From the NCBI RefSeq assembly GCF_014982805.1, contig NZ_JADCKC010000001.1, positions 310,001 to 374,000 of the forward strand: a stretch of 64,000 nt of DNA, in the 5' to 3' direction. Origin of the DNA: Gemmiger gallinarum. Its GTDB lineage: Bacteria > Bacillota > Clostridia > Oscillospirales > Ruminococcaceae. The notes beneath the pieces are model-generated. The model searched no databases. It saw only the letters and a list, made by a program, of their open reading frames with translations, and was not told where the DNA came from. Shown here in pieces: positions 1 through 8,524 of this stretch (position 1 is its first letter; every line of letters starts with the position of its first letter). The translations under genes and the position numbers were made by a program.

Positions 1-51
1 CCGACGGATGGAGGAGTCAAAGTCCTCTGCCTTACCGCTTGGCGACGGCCC
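1..51 (-). tRNA. tRNA-Gln(TTG), 3' part cut by window edge
   Basis: On the minus strand the acceptor strand GGGCCGT, a D arm and an anticodon arm with stem GAGGA/TCCTC around loop CTTTGAC are visible. The loop places TTG at positions 34-36, so the tRNA reads the Gln codon CAA. The T arm and 3' end lie outside the window. It is the last gene of a three-tRNA cluster. A glutaminyl-tRNA synthetase is encoded at 21070-22731, so this tRNA is probably charged directly. Confidence 0.9.
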
Positions 52-101
52 ATTGTAAAAAGACCGCGCAGCATTTTTTGAAAATACTGTACGGTCTTTG
101 G

Positions 102-180
102 TGGGGTGCCTAGAGGGATTCGAACCCTCGATCTCCAGAGCCACAATCTGGCGCGTTAGGCCATCTACGCTATAGGCACC
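102..180 (-). tRNA. tRNA-His(GTG)
   Basis: Full cloverleaf on the minus strand: acceptor GTGCCTA/TAGGCAC, anticodon stem CCAGA/TCTGG around loop TTGTGGC giving anticodon GTG, and T arm GAGGG/CCCTC with TTCGAAT. An extra G at position 180 (the G-1 typical of tRNA-His) faces discriminator C at 105, and CCA is encoded at 102-104. Confidence 0.96.
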
Positions 181-188
181 ACATGAAA

Positions 189-265
<77 letters not shown>

Positions 266-302
266 GCATGGTTGTTCTTGCCTGGGGCGTGCTGCGTTAG
301 TG

Positions 303-332
303 ATAATACCATATGAACCAGGTAAAAGTCAA
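303..332 (-). promoter_or_regulatory. Sigma-A-like promoter of the tRNA cluster
   Basis: Reading the minus strand, TTGACT (327-332) and TATTAT (303-308) are separated by 18 bases. The tRNA-Arg 5' end is about 38 bases downstream of the -10. No gene other than the tRNAs fits this promoter. Confidence 0.65.
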
Positions 333-438
333 TACCAAAACACAAAAAAATTGAAAAAAATGATTTTTCTTTTCCAAATCGCAGAACATTTCCGGAAAGA
401 AGCCGTACTGGGGGATGGCGACGATAGGATATCCCGGT

Positions 439-855
439 TTATTTATCGACAGTTGCATGGCGCAGCCTGCGCCGGAGGAAAAACAGCTTGATGCGCCCAT
501 ACCCGTTGGCTTTGTCAGAGGTGAGCTCCTCAGTGTACACATACCGTTTGCGCGCACTGTCAAACTGAAGGGCCTGGCCGTTTTCCTGCACGTCAGTCAG
601 CCGACGGGGAATTGCCTTCTGGTCAGTCTCGAATTCGGGTTCCCGAATCCACAGGATATTTCCGTCCGAATCAAAGCCGCGGGCCCATACGCTGAAGACC
701 AGACAGGCAGCTTCTCCATAGCAATATCGTTCAAATCGGATGCGACCATCAATATAAAACAAAAGGCAATCGCGAAAGTGCGTCTCAAGTTCCTTTTCAT
801 AGCGGCGGCCGCAGGCGGCTCCCGCCAAAGTTGATGGTTGGACGGCAATTGGCAT
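439..855 (-). CDS. Hypothetical protein, 138 aa
   Basis: I do not recognise this family. The 138-residue product has no signal peptide or membrane segment and is rich in charged and aromatic residues, with an Arg/Lys-rich C terminus (KLFFLRRRLRH). The start was chosen because GGAGG lies about 8-9 bases upstream of the ATG at 855; the overlapping ATG at 863 in another frame sits directly on the GGAGGA and is less plausible. A possible -10 (TATAAT, minus strand) lies at 915-920. It is encoded downstream of, and in the same direction as, the MerR regulator, so co-expression is possible. Reality as a gene rests on the ribosome binding site and protein-like composition, not on homology. Confidence 0.5.
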   Translation of the reverse strand: MPIAVQPSTLAGAACGRRYEKELETHFRDCLLFYIDGRIRFERYCYGEAACLVFSVWARGFDSDGNILWIREPEFETDQKAIPRRLTDVQENGQALQFDSARKRYVYTEELTSDKANGYGRIKLFFLRRRLRHATVDK

Positions 856-962
856 ATCGGCATTCCTCCGAAAAAGAAATCTGCAGGCGATCGCTGAGAT
901 TGAGGGATGAGTCCATTATACAGGTTGACAGTCCAAAAGAAAAGATGAAGTGGGAATGGAGA

Positions 963-1793
963 TTATTGATGACTGTTCCCATTGTTTGCGGCGGAAACAG
1001 GGATTTGAATCTCTGTCAAAAATTCTTCCGGCCGCGAAGTATCCCGGTTGTCGATCTTGTAGATTTCAAAAGGGTTTCCGCGGAGGAAATAGCCGTTTTC
1101 GCGGAGATAAGCCAGTGCCTCATGCAGGCGCTGGCCGTTTTGTTCATAGGGGCCCCGATACGCGTAGGTGAGATAATCTCCTGATGGTAAAACAAAATCG
1201 CAATCGGTGTCGGCATTGTCCAGAACGAAAAAGACCGATTGATAGACATTGGAGATTCCCCGGGCCCAATCCGGCATGGAAAAACAGGCCCCGATGGTCT
1301 GTGTACCGAAGGAACGGAGCTGGTCCTCGTATTTCCGGTGCAGCTTTTTAATGACAAAGTCCATCTCCTCATCCCGGGTGATGTGTTCATTCAGCTGTAC
1401 ACACCGACGCTCCGGCAGGGAGCAAATAACAAATCTGCCGGAAGGGATCAGCCGGTCACGCTCCAGCTCCTGTCTGCGCTTTTGCAATATCGATTTCTGT
1501 TCCGTCAGATGGCGGAGCTTTTCTTCCACAACGGCTTCTTCACAGCGCAGCAGTTCATCGGTGGTGTCCAGTGTCTGGTCATCCAGGTATTGCTTGATCT
1601 GCATCATGGAAAAGTTCAGCCCCAGCAGGTCGCGGATGATGCTGAGCCGGTAAATATCCGTCAGGCTGTACAGACGATAGTTGTTGGCGTCGCGGCGGGG
1701 ATGCAGCGCTCCAATCTTTTCGTAATAGCGCAGAGAATCGCTGCCAATACCGTATAATTTTGAAATTTCTCCAATTTTATAGCGGTCCCGCAT
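963..1793 (-). CDS. MerR-family transcriptional regulator with effector-binding domain
   Basis: A one-component regulator of 276 aa. Residues 5-70 form a MerR winged helix (YKIGEISKLYGIGSDSLRYY), followed by a dimerisation coiled coil at about 80-115 rich in Glu/Arg/Leu, and a C-terminal part (about 125-276) with the look of a GyrI-like/BmrR-type ligand-binding domain. The ATG at 1793 was chosen over an upstream ATG at 1829 because GGGAG lies 7-8 bases before it and the N terminus then starts right at the HTH. It is divergent from the YitT-type gene at 1890, and the shared promoter carries the 19-bp spacer and palindrome expected of a MerR-activated gene. The ligand is not predictable; BmrR-like members bind lipophilic drugs. 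Confidence 0.88.
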   Translation of the reverse strand: MRDRYKIGEISKLYGIGSDSLRYYEKIGALHPRRDANNYRLYSLTDIYRLSIIRDLLGLNFSMMQIKQYLDDQTLDTTDELLRCEEAVVEEKLRHLTEQKSILQKRRQELERDRLIPSGRFVICSLPERRCVQLNEHITRDEEMDFVIKKLHRKYEDQLRSFGTQTIGACFSMPDWARGISNVYQSVFFVLDNADTDCDFVLPSGDYLTYAYRGPYEQNGQRLHEALAYLRENGYFLRGNPFEIYKIDNRDTSRPEEFLTEIQIPVSAANNGNSHQ

Positions 1794-1832
1794 ACCGTTG
1801 CTCCCTTCCCGGATATACATTCCAACCATCTC

Positions 1833-1863
1833 TTGACCTTGGTATTATACCAAGGTTTATGAT
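1833..1863 (+). promoter_or_regulatory. MerR-type promoter and operator
   Basis: TTGACC (-35, 1833-1838) and TATGAT (-10, 1858-1863) are separated by 19 bases, the over-long spacer typical of MerR-activated promoters. A perfect 21-bp palindrome (1836-1856, arms ACCTTGGTA/TACCAAGGT, centre TTA) lies between the two elements. It faces the gene at 1890 and sits upstream of the divergent merR-like gene, so both autoregulation and activation of the membrane protein gene are likely. Confidence 0.85.
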
Positions 1864-1889
1864 AATAGGAAAGAGAGGAGCTTGATATT

Positions 1890-2564
1890 GTGGCAAAACA
1901 TGATTTTTGCAGCACTTTATATGCTGCATGGCACCGGTTATGGGCAGGAATAACTCTGGGCAAACTGTTCTGGATTTTTTTGGGGGCGGCAATTACCTCG
2001 TTTGGGCTGTACAATATCCATCGGCAGGTGGACATCACTGAAGGCGGCGTGCTGGGAATGATGCTGTTTGTCAATCACTGGTTCGGCATTCCGTCCTCAC
2101 AGGCTACGCCGATTCTGGACATTGCCTGCTATGCACTGGCGTTTCGATATCTGGGTGCCCGGTTTATCAAAATCTCGGTAATTTCAACTTTGAGTGTGTC
2201 GGGGTGTTTCTGGTTGTGGGAACAACGTCCGCCAATGCTGCCGGATCTCTCGGAAATGCCCCTGGCGGCAGCGCTTTTGGGCGGCTGTTTTGTGGGGATC
2301 GGCGTGGGGCTCATCGTCCGACAGGGCGGTTCCAGCGGCGGTGACGATGCGCTGGCCCTGGCGATCTCCAAGGTTTCGGGGTGGCGGCTCTCAAAATCAT
2401 ACCTTGTCACCGACCTTACAGTTCTGGCACTTTCTCTAAGCTATATTCCGCTACGGCAGATCGTTTTTTCAGTGGTGACGGTTACGGTTTCATCCTGGCT
2501 GATTGATCTTGTCCAGAAAATATCCTTCGAGAAAAAGGAGCAGGCGACAGAATCCGAAAACTGA
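1890..2564 (+). CDS. YitT/DUF161-family membrane protein
   Basis: A 224-residue polytopic membrane protein with about five hydrophobic segments. The pattern GLYNIHRQVDITEGGVLGMML near residue 40 and GLIVRQGGSSGGDDALALAIS near 140-160 match the YitT/YczE-type family (repeated glycine-rich re-entrant-like motifs), whose transport role is not settled. The start is GTG at 1890 with AGGAG 9 bases upstream. It is the apparent target of the divergent MerR regulator, which suggests that it is induced by a small molecule, perhaps as an exporter; that part is inference. It is shorter than canonical YitT proteins (about 280 aa) because the C-terminal cytoplasmic DUF2179 domain is absent. Confidence 0.75.
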   Translation: MAKHDFCSTLYAAWHRLWAGITLGKLFWIFLGAAITSFGLYNIHRQVDITEGGVLGMMLFVNHWFGIPSSQATPILDIACYALAFRYLGARFIKISVISTLSVSGCFWLWEQRPPMLPDLSEMPLAAALLGGCFVGIGVGLIVRQGGSSGGDDALALAISKVSGWRLSKSYLVTDLTVLALSLSYIPLRQIVFSVVTVTVSSWLIDLVQKISFEKKEQATESEN

Positions 2565-2636
2565 GCTTGTGTTCACTGACTGCGACACGCTGTTTCCATT
2601 CCGGTCAGACAGCTATGCATTTCCTTACGAAACTTT

Positions 2637-3323
2637 TTATTCGCTCCGGCAGGCAAAGAATCCGTTGCCGTTATCACATGCGGCATAAAATACACTGCCG
2701 GGATCGCCGTAGCCGCCTTGGGCCAGCTGCTTGACCAGCCAGGTTTCATCCCGGCCGATGCGGCTCAGGTTTTCCCGCATGATCTCTCCGTCCAGAATCA
2801 GGTCGGTCCAGAGGGAAACCTCCGGACGATGAAGGTCAATGTCGCCGACAGTGACCGGTGTGTTCTTTGCCCTGGGCAGAAAACTGATATGGCCGTTTGT
2901 CTCCAGAACCGCGCTCTGGACCTCATTGAGATCGAAATATCCGGCGATCCGGCTTTGAGCCAGAAATTCATTGATATCAATGGAAGCGCGTTTCAGTTCA
3001 TGTTTATAGATGACGCCGTTTTCCATCAGCACAATAGACTGACCGGAAACCAGCAGCCGGGCTTTGATGCCCTTGCAGGCCGCATAGTGCACAAGCCAAG
3101 CAATAAGGCCGTATACAATAATGCCGGTCATGGGTTTGTACCATTCCTCAATGTTGGTGGCCATTTCTGCGGCAATGGAACCGATGGTGATGCTGTTGAC
3201 ATAGTCAAACATGCTCATCTGGGCAATCTGCCGTTTGCCGCCCAGCCGTGTGACAATAAACAACACGATCAAGGACAGCACGCTCATCAGAATTACCTGA
3301 AAAATTTCTGCGGCAACTTTCAT
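2637..3323 (-). CDS. DUF421 (YetF-like) membrane protein
   Basis: A 228-residue protein with three N-terminal membrane segments (roughly residues 5-25, 45-60 and 62-85) and a cytoplasmic C-terminal domain. The motifs GKRQIAQMSMFDYVNSITIGSIAAE and the later VYKHELKRASIDINEFLAQSR-like stretch are characteristic of the YetF/DUF421 family, found in spore formers and often linked to the spore membrane, though its biochemical role is unknown. The ATG at 3323 is preferred because GGAGG stands 7-8 bases upstream; the longer frame from 3350 lacks such a site. It stands alone, convergent with the YitT-type gene. Confidence 0.85.
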   Translation of the reverse strand: MKVAAEIFQVILMSVLSLIVLFIVTRLGGKRQIAQMSMFDYVNSITIGSIAAEMATNIEEWYKPMTGIIVYGLIAWLVHYAACKGIKARLLVSGQSIVLMENGVIYKHELKRASIDINEFLAQSRIAGYFDLNEVQSAVLETNGHISFLPRAKNTPVTVGDIDLHRPEVSLWTDLILDGEIMRENLSRIGRDETWLVKQLAQGGYGDPGSVFYAACDNGNGFFACRSE

Positions 3324-3408
3324 GGGAAATACCTCCGGCAATTTCTGCAAAAAATCAAAATTTTGATATCGTTATTGTGTCTTGTTTGTAACATCTTATC
3401 CAGACCGC

Positions 3409-3437
3409 TTGCCAATTGAAAAGAAAGAAGATAAAAT
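3409..3437 (+). promoter_or_regulatory. Sigma-A-like promoter upstream of the lipid kinase gene
   Basis: TTGCCA (3409-3414) and TAAAAT (3432-3437) with a 17-base spacer, about 118 bases before the GTG start at 3556. No better match was seen in this gap. Confidence 0.45.
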
Positions 3438-3555
3438 GTAATGTGTATTTTTATAACCGGGTAAAAAGACGGCTTTTTTGCTTTGTCTGCGGCAAGTCTG
3501 TCGCGCCGGGGAATAGAAAAATCGCGCAGAGCACGGCGCGGGAAAGAAGGCGTGC

Positions 3556-4512
3556 GTGAAGCGGATCTTTATCATCAATCCGGTGGCCGGACCAAGAAAT
3601 CCGGCTGAGATGCTGCGCCCCAAAATCGCTTCGGCGGCCGAGACTTACCGGGAGTCGGTAGAAATCCTGGAGACCACCCACAAAGGGCATGCCCGGGAGA
3701 TCACCGAACAGTATGCGGCCTCCGGCGAACCTGTCGCTGTGTATGCCTGCGGTGGGGACGGTACCTTCAACGAGGTCGTGCAGGCCGCGGTGGGAAAGCC
3801 ATGGGTAATGGCCGGCTGTGTCCCGTGCGGCAGCGGCAACGATTTTGTACGCAACTTCGGCGGACGGGATGCCTTTTTGGACATCAAGTCGCAGCTGGAT
3901 GCGCAGCCCTGTCCGGTTGATACCATCCGTACCGAGTACGGCTACAGTGTTGCCATCTGCGCCGCCGGGCTGGACGCCAAAGTGGCCTACGGAATTCCCA
4001 AGTTCAAGCGCTTGCCGGGCTGCGGCGGAAGTATGGCTTACAAGCTGTCGATTGTTGAGGTCTTTTTTGGACCTTTGACAAGTCGCCTGCGAATTGTGCT
4101 GGATGGCCGGGAGCAGGTAGGGGAATACCTGATGATGGCCATCTGCAACGGCAGGGTGTATGGCGGAGGCTACTCCGCGGCGCCCTATGCCATGATGGAC
4201 GACGGCCTTCTGGATGTGGTTCTGGTACGGCCCATTCCTCGGCTGAAAATTCCGGGCTTCCTTACCAGGTATAGAGAGGGGCTCCATCTGAACCGTGACG
4301 GTGAGATCGCGCCGGAATTTCAGCCATACATGAGCTTTTGCCGTGTCAGGCGTGTGGAGCTGGAAAGTCTGGGCAGGCACCTGCTGATTGTGACTCTCGA
4401 CGGAGAGTGTGCTCCCCGCAAGGTTCTGCATGCAGAAGTGTGCCCCAAAAATCTTACCATTCTGCTGCCGAAAGGATTGGCCCCGGACAAAATGGCTGTC
4501 AAAAAACCTTAA
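3556..4512 (+). CDS. Diacylglycerol kinase-family lipid kinase
   Basis: A 318-residue YegS/DagK/BmrU-type kinase that phosphorylates a lipid such as diacylglycerol, linking lipid turnover to phosphatidic acid. The ATP-binding motif GGDGTFNEVV lies at about residues 72-81 and the family signature PCGSGNDFVRNFGG at about 93-106; the later YGGGYSAAPYAMMDDGLLDVVL is the typical C-terminal all-beta domain sequence. The start is a GTG preceded by a weak AAGG. The length is normal for the family. It precedes lon by 86 bases, and a separate promoter fits lon, so it may be monocistronic. Confidence 0.9.
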   Translation: MKRIFIINPVAGPRNPAEMLRPKIASAAETYRESVEILETTHKGHAREITEQYAASGEPVAVYACGGDGTFNEVVQAAVGKPWVMAGCVPCGSGNDFVRNFGGRDAFLDIKSQLDAQPCPVDTIRTEYGYSVAICAAGLDAKVAYGIPKFKRLPGCGGSMAYKLSIVEVFFGPLTSRLRIVLDGREQVGEYLMMAICNGRVYGGGYSAAPYAMMDDGLLDVVLVRPIPRLKIPGFLTRYREGLHLNRDGEIAPEFQPYMSFCRVRRVELESLGRHLLIVTLDGECAPRKVLHAEVCPKNLTILLPKGLAPDKMAVKKP

Positions 4513-4514
4513 AC

Positions 4515-4543
4515 TTGAGGCTGAACCAAAAAATAATTATCAT
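4515..4543 (+). promoter_or_regulatory. Candidate promoter of lon
   Basis: TTGAGG (4515-4520), 17-base spacer, TATCAT (4538-4543), 55 bases before the lon ATG. No CIRCE element or CtsR box was seen next to it. Confidence 0.5.
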
Positions 4544-4598
4544 CTATCATCGCGCAGGATCGGGCGCTTTCCAGCTGCCCGACCGACGGAGGAAAACA

Positions 4599-7049
4599 AT
4601 GTCCGAACAGAAAGTCAAAGTCAAAATCGCCCGCAACGTCTCGCACCTGCCGGCAATCGCACTGCGGGGCCTGGTGGTTTTCCCGAACAACGTTGTACAT
4701 TTTGAGGTGGGCCGCCCCAAATCCATTGCGGCCATCGAAGCCGCCATGCACGGCAACAGCAGTGTGTTCCTGGTGGCGCAGCGTGAGACCGATACCGAAG
4801 AGCCGACGATTAAGGATCTCTATTCCTACGGTGTTGTGGCTGAGATCAAGCAGGTACTGCGGGTCTCGGACGACCTGGTGAAGGTCCTTGTGGAAGGCAA
4901 GAGCCGTGCCCGCCTGCTGGAACTGGATGGCTCCGGCAAGTATTTGCAGGTCATGGTGCGCAATGCCCCTGTGCGCGGCATCAATACCGACAAGCGTACT
5001 CAACTTGAGGCTCTTGTCCGCAGCCTCAAGGAATGCTTTGAGGAGTACCTCTCTTACAGCCCGCAGATTTCGAAGGATGTGGTCTACAACATCCTCTCCT
5101 CCGACAGCCCGCTGTATCTGAGTGAGTACATGCCTGCCAACCTGCTGTTCAAGTATCAGGACAAGCAGACCATTCTCAATGAGTCCACCCTTCTGGGACG
5201 GCTGGAAAAGCTGCTGGTGCTTCTGCACCGCGAGTGCGATATCCTGTCCATTGAGAAGGATATCGACGACCGCGTCAACGTCCAGATGGACAAGGGCCAG
5301 CGGGAGTATTACCTGCGGGAACAGATGCACGCCATCAGCGAGGAGCTGGGTGACAGTGAGGATACCCGTGCCGAGGCGGACACCTACCGCCAGAAGATTC
5401 AGGCCCTCAAGCTGGAGCCTGAGAGTGAGGAAAAGCTGCTCAAGGAATGTGATCGCCTTGCCCGGATGCAGGGCAATGCCGCCGAGACCAGCGTGATCCG
5501 CAGCTATCTGGATACCTGCCTGGCACTGCCCTGGCATGTCACCACCACCGATGATCTGGATCAGGAACATGCCCGCAAGGTTCTGGACAAAGAGCACTAT
5601 GGCCTGGAAAAGGTCAAGGAGCGCATCTTGGAATTACTTGCCGTCCGCAAGCTCAACACTGAAGTCAAGGGCCAGATCATCTGCCTGGTAGGCCCTCCGG
5701 GTGTGGGTAAGACCTCCATCGCCCACTCCATTGCCGAGTGCATGGGCCGCAAATTTGCCCGCATGAGCCTGGGTGGTGTACATGATGAGGCCGAGATCCG
5801 CGGCCATCGCCGCACGTACATCGGTGCTATGCCCGGCCGCATCATCGGCGCGGTGACCACGGCCAAGTCCTCCAATCCGCTGATCCTTCTGGATGAGATC
5901 GACAAGCTGGCGGCAGACTATAAAGGAGATCCCTCCAGCGCTCTGCTGGAGGTCCTGGACCCGGAACAGAACAAGACCTTCAAGGACAATTATCTGGACA
6001 TTCCCTTTGACCTGAGCGAGGTACTGTTCATCACCACCGCAAACAACGCCGAGACCATTCCGGCACCGCTGCTGGACCGTATGGACGTGATCGAGCTTTC
6101 CAGCTACACCCGTACCGAAAAGTTCAACATCGCCAAAAAGCACCTTCTGCCCAAGCAGCTCAAGAACAACGGTCTGGCCGGTCGCGTTACCCTGACCAAC
6201 GGCGCTCTCTATGAGATCCTCGACGGCTATACCCGTGAGGCGGGCGTCCGAAATCTGGAACGCATCATCACCGATGTGCTGCGCAAATGCGCCAAAAAAA
6301 TCGCGGCGGGGGAGGCGGACAAGATCAGTGTCTCTGCCACCATGGTCAAGACTCTGCTTGGCCCCGAGAAGGTCAAGCCGTCCTTTATTTCCCGGACCAA
6401 TGCGGTGGGCATTGCCAACGGCCTGGCCTGGACCAGCGTCGGCGGTGAGATGCTCCCCGTTGAGGTGGCCGTTATTCCCGAAGGCAGCGGAAAGATCGAG
6501 CTGACCGGCAGCCTGGGCGATGTGATGAAAGAAAGTGCCCGCCTGGCGGTTACCTATGCCCGTGTCCATGCAGCGGAGTACAATATCTCACAGGACCGCA
6601 TCAAGAACTCGGATATCCATATCCATGCACCGGAAGGAGCCGTCCCCAAGGACGGGCCGTCCGCCGGCGTTACGCTGACCACGGCGCTGATCTCGGCACT
6701 GTCCGGGGTGCCGGTCCGCTGTGACATTGCCATGACGGGGGAAATCACCCTGCACGGCAACGTGCTGCCCATCGGAGGTCTGAAGGAAAAGAGTATGGCG
6801 GCATTCAGCGAGGGCATCAAGACCATCCTGATCCCCAAGGAAAATGTGGCCGATCTCCATGATGTGGACGCTGAGGTCAAAAAGGCGGTGCATTTTGTGC
6901 CGGTATCCGACCTGTCCGAGGTGCTGGGCGAGGCGCTGCTCCAGCCGTCCCGCGGCAGCCAGCATGAGCCGCATCCGGTGCCGCCGGCCACACAGCTGAT
7001 CGCGGCAGATCCTTCCGCCTCCAACAAAGGCTCCGCCACGGTGATGTGA
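4599..7049 (+). CDS. lon: ATP-dependent Lon protease
   Basis: Cytosolic AAA+ serine protease that degrades misfolded and regulatory proteins. At 816 aa it has the normal LonA layout: N-terminal substrate domain (about 15-205), coiled-coil linker, AAA+ module with Walker A GPPGVGKT near 365-372 and Walker B LLDEID near 430, and a C-terminal protease domain. The catalytic dyad is intact: Ser688 in KDGPSAG and Lys731 in GGLKEK. The start at 4599 is set by GGAGG 6-7 bases upstream and by the family N terminus; a longer frame from 4338 overlaps the lipid kinase gene and is spurious. The last about 35 residues (Pro/Ala/Ser-rich) are a non-conserved tail. ysxC follows after 31 bases, a common lon-ysxC pairing in Firmicutes. 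Confidence 0.97.
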   Translation: MSEQKVKVKIARNVSHLPAIALRGLVVFPNNVVHFEVGRPKSIAAIEAAMHGNSSVFLVAQRETDTEEPTIKDLYSYGVVAEIKQVLRVSDDLVKVLVEGKSRARLLELDGSGKYLQVMVRNAPVRGINTDKRTQLEALVRSLKECFEEYLSYSPQISKDVVYNILSSDSPLYLSEYMPANLLFKYQDKQTILNESTLLGRLEKLLVLLHRECDILSIEKDIDDRVNVQMDKGQREYYLREQMHAISEELGDSEDTRAEADTYRQKIQALKLEPESEEKLLKECDRLARMQGNAAETSVIRSYLDTCLALPWHVTTTDDLDQEHARKVLDKEHYGLEKVKERILELLAVRKLNTEVKGQIICLVGPPGVGKTSIAHSIAECMGRKFARMSLGGVHDEAEIRGHRRTYIGAMPGRIIGAVTTAKSSNPLILLDEIDKLAADYKGDPSSALLEVLDPEQNKTFKDNYLDIPFDLSEVLFITTANNAETIPAPLLDRMDVIELSSYTRTEKFNIAKKHLLPKQLKNNGLAGRVTLTNGALYEILDGYTREAGVRNLERIITDVLRKCAKKIAAGEADKISVSATMVKTLLGPEKVKPSFISRTNAVGIANGLAWTSVGGEMLPVEVAVIPEGSGKIELTGSLGDVMKESARLAVTYARVHAAEYNISQDRIKNSDIHIHAPEGAVPKDGPSAGVTLTTALISALSGVPVRCDIAMTGEITLHGNVLPIGGLKEKSMAAFSEGIKTILIPKENVADLHDVDAEVKKAVHFVPVSDLSEVLGEALLQPSRGSQHEPHPVPPATQLIAADPSASNKGSATVM

Positions 7050-7080
7050 TCGCCGCAGGCGGCAGAGATAGAGGAAGAAT

Positions 7081-7674
7081 ATGAATTATAATTTGAGCGA
7101 GTTTCAGGCATCCTACGGCCTTTCCAGCCAGCTGCCCGAGAGCGACCGTCCGGAGTTCGTCTTTTCCGGACGGTCCAATGTGGGCAAGTCCAGCCTGATC
7201 AACAAGTTGTGCAATCGCAAGAATCTGGCTCGGGTCAGTGCAACGCCGGGCAAGACGGCCACCATCAATTTCTACCGGGTGGACAATGTGTATTTTGTCG
7301 ACCTGCCGGGATACGGCTATGCCAAGGTTTCCAATGCGGAACGCCAGCGCTGGGACGATCTGATCAACAGTTACTTTGAGGCAGAACGTCACCTGACGAT
7401 TCTGGTGCAGCTGCTGGACAGCCGTCATGCTCCCAGTGCCGACGACCGGCAGATGCTGGAATATCTGCGCTATCACCGCATTCCCTTTGTGGCGGCCCTG
7501 ACCAAGGGCGACAAGCTGAAAAAGAGCCAGCAGGCGGCAGCTCTGGCAGAGTTTGAGTCGCTTCTGGCGGAGTACGACTGCCGCAAGGTTTTTCTGACCA
7601 GTGCAGAGAACGGGCAAGGCGTGGAGGAACTTCGCAGCTACTTTGCATCCTGCCTGTTGGAATCGGAGGCCTGA
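7081..7674 (+). CDS. ysxC: Ribosome biogenesis GTPase EngB/YsxC
   Basis: An essential GTPase that assists assembly of the 50S ribosomal subunit. The 197-residue protein shows G1 GRSNVGKS (30-37), G2 T in ATPGKT (about 55-59), G3 DLPGYG (74-79), G4 TKGDK and G5 SAE. The length is typical. The ATG follows GAGGAAG with good spacing, 31 bases after lon, so it is very probably translated from the lon transcript. Confidence 0.96.
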   Translation: MNYNLSEFQASYGLSSQLPESDRPEFVFSGRSNVGKSSLINKLCNRKNLARVSATPGKTATINFYRVDNVYFVDLPGYGYAKVSNAERQRWDDLINSYFEAERHLTILVQLLDSRHAPSADDRQMLEYLRYHRIPFVAALTKGDKLKKSQQAAALAEFESLLAEYDCRKVFLTSAENGQGVEELRSYFASCLLESEA

Positions 7675-7678
7675 AGCC

Positions 7679-8524
7679 ATGTCTGCATACGGAGAATTTG
7701 CCTATTTTTATGATGAATTCAACGGGGAAGCGGACTATCAGGCGCTGTTTGAATATGTTCATGGCCGGCTTTGTGCCAACGGCGTGCAGGACGGCATTCT
7801 GGCCGACCTGGGCTGCGGCACCGGCGACCTGACGCTGATGCTCAGCCAGGCCGGTTATGATATGATCGGCGTGGACGGTTCGCCGGAGATGCTGAGCGTT
7901 CTGCGGGAAAAAGCGGATGAGCTGGGAATCAACAACAGACTGTTGCTGCTGTGCCAGGACATCACCGAGATGGAGCTGTACGGCACCATCCGCGGGGCGG
8001 TATCTACTTTTGATACCTTTAACCATATCGGCCCGGCCGAGCGGTTTGAGAAAGCAGTCAGACAGACTGCTTTTTTCATGGAAAAGGACGGCGTCTTTAT
8101 TTTTGATCTGAATACCCCGTACAAGCATGAACAGGTGCTGGGGGACAGGGAGTACACCATTGATGCGCCCGACGCACGCTGTGAGTGGTATAATCACTAC
8201 GATCCGGCGGCAGGATGTGTGGACATTCGTCTGGCCATTACCGACCTGCCTTCGGGCGAGGTGGTGCATGAGGAATTCCGGGAATACACCTATCCGCTGG
8301 ATTATGTTACACAGGTGCTGGACCGCTACGGCTTTACGCTGCAAACGGTGGTGGACGGCGAAACCTTTGAAAAGCTTCGTCCCGACAGCCAGCGCTGGAT
8401 CTTTACCGCGGTCAAACGCTATACCCAGGAGGAAAACAATGACAATGGAACAGAAGCCGCAGGAGGGAGAAAACCTGATTCGCGGCATTTCGAAAAACGG
8501 CGGAGTGGTCTTTTACGGCGTTGA
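7679..8524 (+). CDS. Class I SAM-dependent methyltransferase
   Basis: A 281-residue methyltransferase. SAM-binding motif I is LADLGCGTGD (41-50), with an acidic residue at the end of beta 2 (IGVDGSPEML) and a motif-II-like CQDITEMEL. The N terminus MSAYGEFAYFYDEF matches a common Firmicutes family of unknown substrate often found near ysxC and the next genes. It starts 4 bases after the ysxC stop. Oddly, its frame runs 86 bases into hslO: the conserved part appears to end near WIFTAVKRYTQEE, and the last about 28 residues are read from hslO codons in another frame, so the real functional C terminus is probably shorter. Confidence 0.85.
   Translation: MSAYGEFAYFYDEFNGEADYQALFEYVHGRLCANGVQDGILADLGCGTGDLTLMLSQAGYDMIGVDGSPEMLSVLREKADELGINNRLLLLCQDITEMELYGTIRGAVSTFDTFNHIGPAERFEKAVRQTAFFMEKDGVFIFDLNTPYKHEQVLGDREYTIDAPDARCEWYNHYDPAAGCVDIRLAITDLPSGEVVHEEFREYTYPLDYVTQVLDRYGFTLQTVVDGETFEKLRPDSQRWIFTAVKRYTQEENNDNGTEAAGGRKPDSRHFEKRRSGLLRR

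Noticed and set aside
4513-4598. CIRCE or CtsR operator upstream of lon
   Set aside because: Neither the CIRCE inverted repeat nor a CtsR heptamer repeat is present.
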